From positions 1 through 46,396 of IMG/VR virus record IMGVR_UViG_3300044739_000012: a stretch of DNA of 46,396 nucleotides; one strand, 5' to 3'. The notes beneath the pieces are model-generated. The model searched no databases and was not told the DNA's origin. It saw only the letters and a program-made list of their open reading frames with translations. The position numbers were made by a program, and so were the translations under genes. Positions within the stretch are counted from its first letter, which is position 1. Each line of letters begins with the position of its first letter. Of the stretch, positions 6,691 through 13,545 are shown in pieces. This DNA comes from a virus.

Positions 6691-6692
6691 CC

Positions 6693-7799
6693 ATGGCCCA
6701 CATCCGCAAGCTGAAGTCGGGGAAGTGGCAGGCCACGGTCCGCCACCCCTCCGGGCAGCGGTTCTCCAAAGCGGACCCGTTGAAGCGGGTCGTGCAGCAA
6801 TGGGCTGCGGATAAGGAGGCCGAGCTCAGGCGGGACGAGTTCGTCGACCCGAAGGCCGGGAAGGTCACGCTCGAGGTGTGGTGGGAGAAGTGGTCGGCGG
6901 TCCAGCCCTGGGCTGCTGTCACCCGCGACAAGAACGGTTCGTGGTGGCGGAACCACATCAAGCCGGCGTTCGGGTCGTGGCCGCTGAACTCGATCAACTC
7001 ATGGGACGTGGAGGGGTGGGTGGCGGGGATGACGGCGGGACCGACCACGGTGGCGTCGTCGCTGCGGCTGCTGAAGCAGATCCTCTCCGCCGCAGTGAAC
7101 TCCCGGCCGAAGCTGCTCACCGCCAACCCAGCGGCGGAGGTGTCAGCCAAGACACCCCCTGAGCATGAGGACCGGTACCTGACCCGCGACGAGGCGCAGC
7201 GGCTGCTGGCGGAGTTCACCGGTGAGGCGCGGCTATTCGTCGAGGTGCTCGTGTACTGCGGCCTCCGGTGGGCGGAGGCGGCGCACCTGAAGGCGTTCCG
7301 GGTGGACCTACTGCGGAAGCGTCTGCAGGTCGTCCAGGTGCGGGACAGGCGCGGCAACGAGAAGGGGCCGAAGTCGAAGGCCGGAACTCGCCCGGTCCCG
7401 CTGACCGACGAGCTCGTGACGGGGCTGTCGCGGCTGATCTCGGCACCGGACGAGTCGCTGGTGTTCACCTCACCGGAGGGTGAGCACTTGCGCTATGACA
7501 ACTGGCTGCGGCGGGTCTGGTATCCGGCGCTGGAGCGGGCGGGGCTGGCGGATCCGCAGCCGACGCCTCATGACCTGCGGCACACCTACGGGTCGTGGCT
7601 CGGTGAGGCGGGGATGCCTGCCAGTCAGATCGCCGCGCTGATGGGGCACGCGGGGCTGCGGTCGGTGGAGCGGTACATCCACGCCACCGAGGCGCGGTTC
7701 GATCAGGCGAGGGACGCGTTGGGCGTACCCTCAAACAAGAGTGCCCGGCACAGCGGCAAGGCTGTACCGGGCTTATCGACGCTCAAGGAGTCGACATGA
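6693..7799 (+). CDS. int: Tyrosine integrase
   Basis: A 368-residue phage integrase. It has an N-terminal arm-binding region (residues 1-55), a SAM-like core-binding domain (about 58-150) and a catalytic domain (about 160-340). The catalytic residues are visible: Arg192 in GLRWAE, a Lys in the KSKAGTRPVPL strand, His293 and Arg296 in TPHDLRHTYG, His319 in LMGHAG and Tyr328 in VERYIHA. It inserts the phage at attP, which lies 440 bp downstream. The stop overlaps the start of the next gene (ATGA). Confidence 0.96.
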   Translation: MAHIRKLKSGKWQATVRHPSGQRFSKADPLKRVVQQWAADKEAELRRDEFVDPKAGKVTLEVWWEKWSAVQPWAAVTRDKNGSWWRNHIKPAFGSWPLNSINSWDVEGWVAGMTAGPTTVASSLRLLKQILSAAVNSRPKLLTANPAAEVSAKTPPEHEDRYLTRDEAQRLLAEFTGEARLFVEVLVYCGLRWAEAAHLKAFRVDLLRKRLQVVQVRDRRGNEKGPKSKAGTRPVPLTDELVTGLSRLISAPDESLVFTSPEGEHLRYDNWLRRVWYPALERAGLADPQPTPHDLRHTYGSWLGEAGMPASQIAALMGHAGLRSVERYIHATEARFDQARDALGVPSNKSARHSGKAVPGLSTLKEST

Positions 7800-8191
7800 G
7801 CAAGGCTAGCAAGTTGCGAGACGTGGTCCTCGCCGAACTGAAGACCGGCGATCACACTGAGGCATTCGCAGATGGCGCGCGCTGGGCTGTGCAAGAGGCC
7901 GAGAAGCTGGACCGATACGACATCCCAGTTGCGACTGAGCCACGCAAGCGAGAATTCGTTACCGGCTATCTGATGGACGGACGAACGATCGACCTCGTCA
8001 GGGAGAATGCGTCCCATTGCGCGAACCCCGAACCTCATGAGGTGCACTGGCCCGATTTGAAGGTTGGGGAAGGCGACCCCATGGTCACGGTCGCGGGCAC
8101 CTACGTTTGCCCCGGTATCCCCCCCGCCGAGCGGCACAGGAGCGGCAGGAGCCTTGATTCTCTACGGAGATCGTCGAGCATCTACGAGTGA
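7796..8191 (+). CDS. Hypothetical protein between int and attP
   Basis: A 131-residue protein translationally coupled to the integrase. No family is recognised. Its middle has VRENASHCANPEPHEVHWPD and VAGTYVCPG, whose paired cysteines may bind metal. The last 20 codons contain one copy of the 22-bp arm repeat (8130-8151), so the coding region overlaps an integrase binding region. It stays intact next to int after integration because the core begins at 8240. Confidence 0.72.
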   Translation: MSKASKLRDVVLAELKTGDHTEAFADGARWAVQEAEKLDRYDIPVATEPRKREFVTGYLMDGRTIDLVRENASHCANPEPHEVHWPDLKVGEGDPMVTVAGTYVCPGIPPAERHRSGRSLDSLRRSSSIYE

Positions 8192-8382
8192 TTTTCACGC
8201 TCAGAGCTCGGTCAATAGGCCTCTGACCTGCGGTTTTAACTTCCCTTACAAGGAAGATGTCGGGGGTTCGATCCCCTCAGCGCCCACGGGATAAACGCGC
8301 AGGTCAGAGGCACATTAGCTCCAAGTCTGGGAGTCATCGGGGGCAGGCTTGGGGGCCAAAAGCGGCACAGGAGCGGCAGGAG
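8130..8382. other. attP region with arm-type repeats
   Basis: A 22-bp direct repeat (8130-8151 and 8361-8382) flanks the region; each copy itself holds two AGCGGCA-type units. Inside it, a perfect 14-bp inverted repeat (8219-8232 and 8298-8311) brackets the tRNA-derived core. This nested layout is what is known for arm sites of tyrosine integrases. No gene lies between 8192 and 8387. Confidence 0.82.
8240..8287 (+). other. attP: attP core: 3' half of tRNA-Val(UAC)
   Basis: These 48 bases read as the second half of a tRNA: anticodon stem CTTCC/GGAAG around the loop CTTACAA (anticodon TAC), a five-base variable region, T-arm GGGGG-TTCGATC-CCCTC, and acceptor strand AGCGCCC with discriminator A. 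The 5' half is absent, so it is not a tRNA gene. Integration into a host tRNA-Val gene would restore its 3' end. The host tRNA should start GGGCGCT. Confidence 0.9.
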
Positions 8383-8387
8383 TTTTC

Positions 8388-8606
8388 ATGAGCGAGTCAG
8401 TCAGTCCCCTCCGGAAGGTCGTCGGCCCGGACGGCATCCAGGTGCGGCAAGGTGTCAGGTCGCCCGACTACGGCACTGGCACCATCGTGGCGATCTACGG
8501 CGCGATGGGTGTGCAGATCTACTGGGACGAGCCGCTGGTGGGCTCGAAGGAACAGCACCTGCTACTCCATGACCGCGTCTACGTCGAGCGACTCGAGAAG
8601 CTGTAG
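8388..8606 (+). CDS. Small SH3/KOW-like protein
   Basis: A 72-residue protein starting at ATG 8388 with CAGGAG upstream; the longer frame from 8349 has no ribosome site. The middle (SPDYGTGTIVAIYGAMGVQIYWDEP) looks like a small beta-barrel of the SH3/KOW type that is common in phage proteins, and resembles the protein at 43565-43783. It is the last gene before the bidirectional terminator. After integration it lies on the far side of the core from the integrase. The function is unknown. Confidence 0.72.
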   Translation: MSESVSPLRKVVGPDGIQVRQGVRSPDYGTGTIVAIYGAMGVQIYWDEPLVGSKEQHLLLHDRVYVERLEKL

Positions 8607-8613
8607 ACAGCAA

Positions 8614-8653
8614 AGAACGGCCCCACTCCCGGCGAGGGGAGTGGGGCCGTTCT
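8614..8653. terminator. Bidirectional intrinsic terminator
   Basis: A perfect 17-bp stem (8614-8630 with 8637-8653) and a 6-base loop lie between converging transcripts: the lysogeny operon from the left and the lysis genes from the right. On the minus strand the stem is followed by a T-rich stretch (TTCTTTG). Confidence 0.88.
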
Positions 8654-8719
8654 GCGTCACCCGCATGACGTACAGGCCAAGGTTGAGTTGGCTTGCAGGT
8701 CCAGGCTAGCCGAGGTCGA

Positions 8720-8860
8720 CTAGACGAGACCAGCGGTCCGCAGGATCACGGTGAGCAGCCAGACGAACATGCCAGCGGCGAGCAGGTTGAACCGACCGCC
8801 GAAGCCGAGGGTCGCGAGGGCCAGGAACACGGCAGCGATGACCAGCAGGATGATGAACAT
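8720..8860 (-). CDS. Small two-pass membrane protein of the lysis region
   Basis: A 46-residue protein from ATG 8860 that is almost entirely hydrophobic: residues 2-20 and 26-41 form two membrane segments separated by GGRFN. It is the last late gene, directly after the holin-like gene. It may be a second holin or an antiholin. Small size and location are the only evidence. Confidence 0.65.
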   Translation of the reverse strand: MFIILLVIAAVFLALATLGFGGRFNLLAAGMFVWLLTVILRTAGLV

Positions 8861-8863
8861 CGG

Positions 8864-9043
8864 TCAGTCCTGCTGAGCCGGCTTGTTGGGGATGTTGAAC
8901 GTCGCGATCGCGGTCACGATGGCCAGGGCGATCGAGACGTACACCTTCGCGCCTTCGGGCAGCACGTCGGTGGTGCCGGCGAGTGCGGTGAGGATGGCGC
9001 CCAGCAGGGCGGCGTAGGCCTTGGCGGATTCAGCGAACTTCAT
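8864..9043 (-). CDS. Putative holin
   Basis: A 59-residue protein from ATG 9043 with GAAGGAA upstream. Two hydrophobic segments (about 10-24 and 35-50) are separated by TDVLPEGAKVY, and the tail is polar (NIPNKPAQQD). The pattern LLGAILTALAG followed by an ALAIVTAIATF segment resembles short holin-like proteins of actinophages. It lies just downstream of the endolysin genes. Other candidates for the holin are the 12057-12455 and 11735-12064 products. Confidence 0.7.
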   Translation of the reverse strand: MKFAESAKAYAALLGAILTALAGTTDVLPEGAKVYVSIALAIVTAIATFNIPNKPAQQD

Positions 9044-9267
9044 GATGTTCCTTCCTTCTGATCATGCAGCCTCAATGCGGCCTGGTAGGTCTCCGAGGTT
9101 TCGCCCCGTGCGCTGACGGCGGTGACCACCGAAGCCCATTCGGCGGGCTTCAATGTGATCGTCTCGGCGGAGCGGCTCACGGCCGCGCTGATCTTCACCG
9201 AGCCGTCTTCTTGGCGTTCGAAGTACCAGCCGTCGTTGGCGTGGAAGCCGGTGTGGGTGATGCTCAT
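9040..9267 (-). CDS. Hypothetical late protein, 75 aa
   Basis: It begins at ATG 9267 and overlaps the putative holin gene by four bases. It has a beta-rich N-terminal half (GWYFERQEDGSVKISAAVS) and a helical second half. Soluble and without a signal peptide. It resembles small conserved proteins found near actinophage lysis genes, but no function is known to me. Confidence 0.72.
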   Translation of the reverse strand: MSITHTGFHANDGWYFERQEDGSVKISAAVSRSAETITLKPAEWASVVTAVSARGETSETYQAALRLHDQKEGTS

Positions 9268-9279
9268 ATGGTTCTCCGT

Positions 9280-9825
9280 TCAGCGGGCGCAGGTGATGCC
9301 GTCAGGCACAGCGCCGGCGAGGTGCTGCAGGGCTCTCTTGAACGACGCGCACCGGGCGGCGTCCTCTTTGCCGTCGCCGATCGGGTAGCCGATCGCGGCG
9401 TTGACCTTGCCCATCTGCAGGGCATCGGCCATGGCGTTGCACTTGCGGGCCTGGGTCCAGTACCAGATCGCGATCTTCGCCGACCAGTCCAGCGACATCG
9501 CCAGGTCCGGGTTGCCGACCAGATCCACACCCAGGTAGGCGCCCGCCGCCCGGTAGTTCTCGACCCCGGTCAGCTGGATGTAGCCGCGGCCCGCGTAGAG
9601 CCGGGTGTCGTTGAACTGGTGGATGTCGTACTCGAGGAACGACTCCCGCGACAGTGTCGTCAGGAACGCGGCCACCCGGCGAGGCGTGTTGATCGCCGCC
9701 TTCTCCATCTCCGCGAGGAGTACCGGCAGGCCCTGCTGGACGGTCGCCACCTTGGTCTTCCGGAAGGTGGGAGGCGACCCCGCCACGTGGTCGGGGAACA
9801 TCGCCTGCAGGTCGGCCAGCGTCAG
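9280..9825 (-). CDS. GH19 (chitinase-like) endolysin
   Basis: A glycoside hydrolase family 19 enzyme that would cut peptidoglycan glycan strands. Visible features are TLSRES with a Glu suited as general acid, and the family motif YAGRGYIQLTG followed by NY. From ATG 9801 the protein has 173 residues, but it would lack the usual start of the domain. An in-frame CTG at 9825 gives LTLADLQAMFPDHV and overlaps the amidase stop as CTGA, like the other coupled genes here. I favour a start at or near 9825. It works together with the amidase encoded just upstream. Confidence 0.85.
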   Translation of the reverse strand: MTLADLQAMFPDHVAGSPPTFRKTKVATVQQGLPVLLAEMEKAAINTPRRVAAFLTTLSRESFLEYDIHQFNDTRLYAGRGYIQLTGVENYRAAGAYLGVDLVGNPDLAMSLDWSAKIAIWYWTQARKCNAMADALQMGKVNAAIGYPIGDGKEDAARCASFKRALQHLAGAVPDGITCAR

Positions 9826-10637
9826 ACTTTTGGGACGTCCGTGTCCGCCTCGATCCGGTCCAGCTGGTTGTTCAGGTCGCCACCGTCGACGAACTTGGCG
9901 GCCAGGGCGTTCACGGTCGTGGTCAGTGTGGCCAGCGAGGCCTTGATCTCGCCGATGCCGTCCAGGTCCGTCTCGAACTGGGCGCCCTGGGCGAACTGGT
10001 CGGCCAGCCAGCCAGCCTTGGCGATCGCTGCTTCTTGTGCAGGGGTGAGTGCCACGTCGTCATCCTTCAGGGGAGTGGGTGCGGGGGGTTTCGGAGCGGG
10101 CGGCTCGGGGGCGGTGCCGGGCGTGAAGTCTCCACGCTTGATAGCGGCGTATGCCAGCGGACCCGGGCAGTCCGTACCGGCGGTGCGCACATCCTTGTGG
10201 CCCTTCGGGGTGGCGGACGCGTGCGGGAACCGGCGCCGGAAGTCGGCAACGACTCCCTTGACAGTGGTCTTCATCGCGGCGGACGGTTGCTCGCCGGGCG
10301 CGAGGATCAGCAGGATCGCGCCGTAGCGGCGGTTCACGTCCGCGTCACCGTTGGCACCGGAGCGGATGTTGATGCCGCGGAGGGTCCACGCCCTGCCGGC
10401 CTGGTCCACGGCTACGCAGTACGCGATGTCCGACCAGCCGCGGCCATCCATGTGGTAGTTCTGCCAGCCACGCAGGGCCGACGCCACGCGGGCTTGTCCA
10501 GCTGCACCGATAGCGTTGATCGGCTTGGCCATACCGGGCCAGTGCAGGGCGGTGCCATCCACCTGGCTGCGAACTAGGCCGGTGCTGCCGCGGGCGGCGC
10601 GAGCCTTCCACGCCGAGCGGGGGAGGTAGGTGACCAT
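9822..10637 (-). CDS. N-acetylmuramoyl-L-alanine amidase endolysin
   Basis: A 271-residue protein. The start at ATG 10637 overlaps the upstream stop (TGATG). Residues about 25-165 form an Amidase_2/PGRP domain with zinc ligands His32 (LHWPGM), His147 (GHKDV) and Cys157 (TDCPG). A Pro-rich linker follows (about 170-195), then a helical C-terminal region. It would cleave the bond between MurNAc and the stem peptide. It lacks a signal peptide, so release needs a holin. The GH19 gene follows with a four-base overlap. Confidence 0.92.
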   Translation of the reverse strand: MVTYLPRSAWKARAARGSTGLVRSQVDGTALHWPGMAKPINAIGAAGQARVASALRGWQNYHMDGRGWSDIAYCVAVDQAGRAWTLRGINIRSGANGDADVNRRYGAILLILAPGEQPSAAMKTTVKGVVADFRRRFPHASATPKGHKDVRTAGTDCPGPLAYAAIKRGDFTPGTAPEPPAPKPPAPTPLKDDDVALTPAQEAAIAKAGWLADQFAQGAQFETDLDGIGEIKASLATLTTTVNALAAKFVDGGDLNNQLDRIEADTDVPKV

Positions 10638-10807
10638 CAGACGGCGACCGAGTGAATGTGGTCGCTCCACCGCTCCTGCGGCATGCGGTGCCACGCGACG
10701 TCGCCCACCCCTGCGTCGCCCTCTTCGTCGGGCATGTCGTCGGCGGTGGGGATCTGGGTACCGTCCGGGACGTCATCCTCGGTCGGTTCCGGGTACTGCT
10801 CCGTCAT
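10637..10807 (-). CDS. Small acidic protein of 56 residues
   Basis: It starts at ATG 10807 with GGGGAA upstream and stops at 10637, overlapping the amidase ATG. The first 30 residues are very acidic (Asp/Glu/Pro-rich); the end reads WHRMPQERWSDHIHSVAV. No function is recognised. Its tight coupling to the amidase gene supports it as a real gene. Confidence 0.65.
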   Translation of the reverse strand: MTEQYPEPTEDDVPDGTQIPTADDMPDEEGDAGVGDVAWHRMPQERWSDHIHSVAV

Positions 10808-10823
10808 GGGGATTCCCCGTTCT

Positions 10824-11738
10824 CTATCTATCTGCGGATGTGGTCGGGGGCGGGTCTATGACGGTCACCCGGCACGGGCCGAGCGCTGTCTTGTCTGGTC
10901 CTTTGTCGAACTGAATTCGCCAGTAGGAGTCGCTGCCGTTGCCGACGCAGTCGAAGTCCGTGATCACCGGAGCGTCAGCGCCTGCTGGGCCTTGCGGACC
11001 GTCGGGGCCTACCTTCCCGTCGCACGGCTTGCCGTCCGTGGCGCAGTAGGCTGCCAGTGCCTGCTGGGCAGCGGCCAGGAGTTCAGCGTCTGTGACCTTC
11101 GGGGCATCCGCGCCAGGAGCGCCATTGGCTCCGTCAGCGCCTGGCTTACCGTCAGTGCCCGGCTTACCGACGCACTTGTCTGCGGTGCAGTACGCGGCAA
11201 TTGCGGCGGTCACCTGGGGCTTGATCTGCGCAGCGGTGGGAGTCTTTCCGTCCGCCGGCTTGGGGATCATCAGTGCTGCGATGCGGGCAATCTGTGAGAC
11301 CTCCGCCTGCGTGACGGTGACCTTCTGGCGGGAGATCTGGTCCGACACGATGACCCGCACTGCGGCCGACTGGAGCGCGGACAGCCCGGCCGGCTGCGCA
11401 ACCGGTGGATCCACCTTCGGCACCGGCACTGGGGTCTTGCCCAGGGCGATCAGTCGGCGGTTCGCTTCGTCCAGCGCGGACACGTTCGCCGCGACCTGCT
11501 GCTGAACCTGTGCCACCGAAGACAGCGCCTGGTTGGCGTCCTGCTTCGCCTCGTCGCGTGACCCCAGAGCAACGGCTGCGCCGATCATCCCGAGAGCCAT
11601 CCCCATCGAGGCGAACAGCAACAGGATCGTCTTGGATGCGTCGCGGCGTTTGAGTTGCTGCACCGCGCTGGTCGGTGGTTCGGGCATCGCGGCGATCCGC
11701 TCATCGGCGGACGGTAGTTCGCTTTCTTCGGTGGTCAT
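10824..11738 (-). CDS. Membrane-anchored collagen-like protein
   Basis: A 304-residue protein. It has a cytoplasmic N-terminus (residues 1-36), one membrane segment (about 37-58), a coiled region with many Ala/Gln, then two copies of a module: an AAYC-type Cys pair followed by Gly-X-Y collagen-like repeats (GKPGTDGKPGADGANGAPG and GKVGPDGPQGPAG). Each ends in GADAP. The C-terminal 45 residues form a small Cys-containing domain. It lies among lysis membrane proteins. Collagen-like stems in phages usually form trimers. It may act in the cell envelope or be a virion part. Confidence 0.78.
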   Translation of the reverse strand: MTTEESELPSADERIAAMPEPPTSAVQQLKRRDASKTILLLFASMGMALGMIGAAVALGSRDEAKQDANQALSSVAQVQQQVAANVSALDEANRRLIALGKTPVPVPKVDPPVAQPAGLSALQSAAVRVIVSDQISRQKVTVTQAEVSQIARIAALMIPKPADGKTPTAAQIKPQVTAAIAAYCTADKCVGKPGTDGKPGADGANGAPGADAPKVTDAELLAAAQQALAAYCATDGKPCDGKVGPDGPQGPAGADAPVITDFDCVGNGSDSYWRIQFDKGPDKTALGPCRVTVIDPPPTTSADR

Positions 11739-12064
11739 CGGTCGGCCGCTCTCGAATCGTCTTCATCATCCCTATCGCGTGGCCGCTTCGGGTACGACCG
11801 TTTCTCGGGCAACGCGTCCGGCCCTAGTGCAGGGTGGCGAGTGATGACGTACTCGAGCCGCCCAGCGTAGTCCCGCCACCAGTCGTGTTGCTTGGCTTCC
11901 CAGGTCGCGCGGATGACGGTGTCGCGCTGCCAATCCTTGACCTGCCGCTCAACCTTGTCCTCGCGCCTACTTGCGCCGTCCGCGATCCACTTCACTGCGC
12001 CGCCGAGCGCGCCGAGGAACAGCATCCCGCCGCCGCCGAGGATGTACTTCCAGAGCTCACCCAT
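11735..12064 (-). CDS. One-pass membrane protein, possible holin partner
   Basis: A 109-residue reading from ATG 12064 (a start at 12088 would add eight residues). Residues 6-24 are a Gly-rich membrane segment (YILGGGGMLFLGALGGAV). The rest is a charged helical tail with many Trp/Arg/Asp. This plan, one N-terminal segment and a charged tail, is seen in some small holins and phage spanin-like proteins. It overlaps the four-segment membrane protein gene upstream by eight bases. Confidence 0.65.
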   Translation of the reverse strand: MGELWKYILGGGGMLFLGALGGAVKWIADGASRREDKVERQVKDWQRDTVIRATWEAKQHDWWRDYAGRLEYVITRHPALGPDALPEKRSYPKRPRDRDDEDDSRAADR

Positions 12065-12455
12065 GGTCGCGCCTGTCACGTCCGGCATGCGCGGCCCTGC
12101 GGGTCTTGTCGAAGATCACGATCTCGCGGTACATCAGTCCGAACACCCACGCCAGCAGGACGATGCCGTACTTCGCGGAGTTCTCACCTGCCCGGATGAG
12201 CGCAACCGCCCACACGAGGTTGGCGGTCATTAGCAGAGTGAGGCCGGTGAACTCCCCGATCCATAGCCGTGTGATGGTGCCGATCAGACACAGAGTGCCG
12301 CCGGCCACGAGGAACGCTGCCCAGGTGTAGATGACGGTCCCCATGGTGCTGCGTAGTAGGACCGATGGGGCCATGAGCATCGAGGTTCCGGCGATCGCCA
12401 ACCCTGCGTACTGGATCGCCAGCACGCCCCTGACAAGTAGCCCGACGACATCCAT
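12057..12455 (-). CDS. Four-segment membrane protein of the lysis cassette
   Basis: A 132-residue protein with four hydrophobic segments (about 3-24, 38-60, 66-86 and 96-112) and a basic tail (DKTRRAAHAGRDRRDHG). It lies at the head of the lysis cassette. Actinophages often encode a multi-segment membrane protein of this kind near lysA, annotated as holin or as unknown. A holin role is plausible but not shown. Confidence 0.65.
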   Translation of the reverse strand: MDVVGLLVRGVLAIQYAGLAIAGTSMLMAPSVLLRSTMGTVIYTWAAFLVAGGTLCLIGTITRLWIGEFTGLTLLMTANLVWAVALIRAGENSAKYGIVLLAWVFGLMYREIVIFDKTRRAAHAGRDRRDHG

Positions 12456-12462
12456 CCGGTGC

Positions 12463-12636
12463 TCACGCCTCGTCCCCAGGTTCGTCGGGAGGCTTCGGCA
12501 GTCGCCGTACCCCGTACACCACCACCGCCGCGTTGATCGATCCTTCGACCGCTGCCTTGAACTCCTCGAGCGCCTCGAGCCGCGTGATGATCTCGTCCAG
12601 TACCCCGGGCGGCAGGTCCGGTTTCTTCTTCGCCAC
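12463..12636 (-). CDS. Small charged protein of 57 residues
   Basis: I chose GTG 12636 because CTGGGGGG precedes it. The longer reading from 12702 would start inside the terminator hairpin. The protein has a Lys-rich start (AKKKPDLPPG), a helical middle (DEIITRLEALEEFKAAVEGS) and a Pro/acidic end. It is the first gene after the hairpin at 12670-12700. The function is unknown. Confidence 0.65.
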   Translation of the reverse strand: MAKKKPDLPPGVLDEIITRLEALEEFKAAVEGSINAAVVVYGVRRLPKPPDEPGDEA

Positions 12637-12669
12637 GAGCCCCCCAGAGGTTCGCTGTTCTGGACATGC

Positions 12670-12700
12670 GAAAGGCCCCGCCGCCGTGGCGAGGCCTTTC
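12670..12700 (-). terminator. Intrinsic terminator between tail and lysis genes
   Basis: GAAAGGCC and GGCCTTTC form an 8-bp outer stem; after one mismatch, CGCC/GGCG adds four pairs around a five-base loop. It lies between the last tail-region gene and the lysis cassette. The U-tract is short, so partial read-through is likely. Confidence 0.75.
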
Positions 12701-12721
12701 AAGTAGGTTGCGAGTGTTGAG

Positions 12722-13120
12722 TCAGTCGCGGTAGTCCGGATGAACAGCCTCAGGATCGTTAAAGCGGGGCGAGCGCCAGCCGGGTCCGATCACGCCCTTG
12801 TGGTACGCGCCGCACGGTACGCACTGGGCTAGGCGAGTCACGCCCTCGTTGAGCGAGACGGAGACCCAGCGCTCGGAGCCGCAACTGGGGCAACGCGGTT
12901 TCGCGCGGGGCGTCTCCTCGGCAGCATTTGCCTGCGGCTTCCATGCCACGCCGACCATCTTGGCCAGTTCATCAAGGGTCTCGAACCGTCGGTATGCGTC
13001 TATGTCCGTGGGGTTGGTGCCAATGGGCGCCGCGAAGAATCCGGAGGGGCTGACCACGACCTGGCAGGTGATGGGGAACGAGCCGGGTGGGTAGATGTTC
13101 TTGACGGTAGGCTCTGCCAT
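12722..13120 (-). CDS. Zinc-ribbon protein downstream of the tail genes
   Basis: A 132-residue protein starting at ATG 13120, with a strong AAGGAG ribosome site. The N-terminal part is beta-like (FPITCQVVVSPSGFFAAP). The C-terminal 50 residues hold a zinc ribbon: CPSCGSERW then CVPCGAYHKG. It lies between the minor tail genes and the terminator. It could be a virion component or assembly factor; no family is recognised. Confidence 0.72.
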   Translation of the reverse strand: MAEPTVKNIYPPGSFPITCQVVVSPSGFFAAPIGTNPTDIDAYRRFETLDELAKMVGVAWKPQANAAEETPRAKPRCPSCGSERWVSVSLNEGVTRLAQCVPCGAYHKGVIGPGWRSPRFNDPEAVHPDYRD

Positions 13121-13143
13121 ATCGACTCCTTGTAGTCGGTCAC

Positions 13144-13174
13144 GTCCCGGGGCGGCTACCACCGTCGCCGGGAC
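13144..13174. other. Intergenic hairpin after the minor tail genes
   Basis: GTCCCGG (13144-13150) pairs with CCGGGAC (13168-13174), and the inner bases can extend the stem. It sits in the 74-base gap between the 116-residue tail-region gene and the zinc-ribbon gene. It lacks a U-run, so attenuation or processing is as likely as termination. Confidence 0.45.
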
Positions 13175-13194
13175 CTCGCCCCCTACTGTACGCC

Positions 13195-13545
13195 TCAGTT
13201 GGTGTCGTCCAGTTCGCCGAGCAGCATCCGCAGCACGCCGTTCATCTGCCGGCTCAGGGCTTTCACCTGCGCGAGGGTCTGCGGGTTCGTCGGGGCAGCG
13301 AGGGCAATGAAGTCCCGGTTGCCCTTCATCGCCTGCACCGCCTGGTTCCGCAGCGTCTCCTCGGTGGCGTTGCGGGAACCCATCCGCTGCTGCACCGCCG
13401 ACTTCACGTCATCGGACAGGTCGGACTCGAACTCCACCTCGAGCTCGCCCTCCTCGATCCATTGCATCCCCACGATCGGGACCGTGGTGAGGTCGGAGAA
13501 CTCGCCGTCGGTCACCGGCCGCTGGGGTTTGCCCTTGATCTTCAC
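13195..13545 (-). CDS. Small tail-region protein, 116 aa
   Basis: It starts at GTG 13545, overlapping the minor tail gene by four bases. The first 35 residues contain PQRPVTDGEFSDLTTVPIVG; the rest is helical with a charged middle and QTLAQVKALSRQMNGVLRML. Proteins of this size and place often follow minor tail genes in actinophages, with unknown function. A chaperone or small virion part is possible. Confidence 0.72.
   Translation of the reverse strand: MKIKGKPQRPVTDGEFSDLTTVPIVGMQWIEEGELEVEFESDLSDDVKSAVQQRMGSRNATEETLRNQAVQAMKGNRDFIALAAPTNPQTLAQVKALSRQMNGVLRMLLGELDDTN

Noticed and set aside
8240-8287. A tRNA-Val gene
   Set aside because: Only the 3' half is present; upstream bases do not form a D-arm or the matching acceptor strand. 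It is explained as the attP core.
9064-10326. 420-codon open frame on the plus strand opposite the endolysin genes
   Set aside because: It lies fully antisense to two clear enzymes. High GC content often leaves the opposite third-position frame open; the product shows no fold-like pattern.
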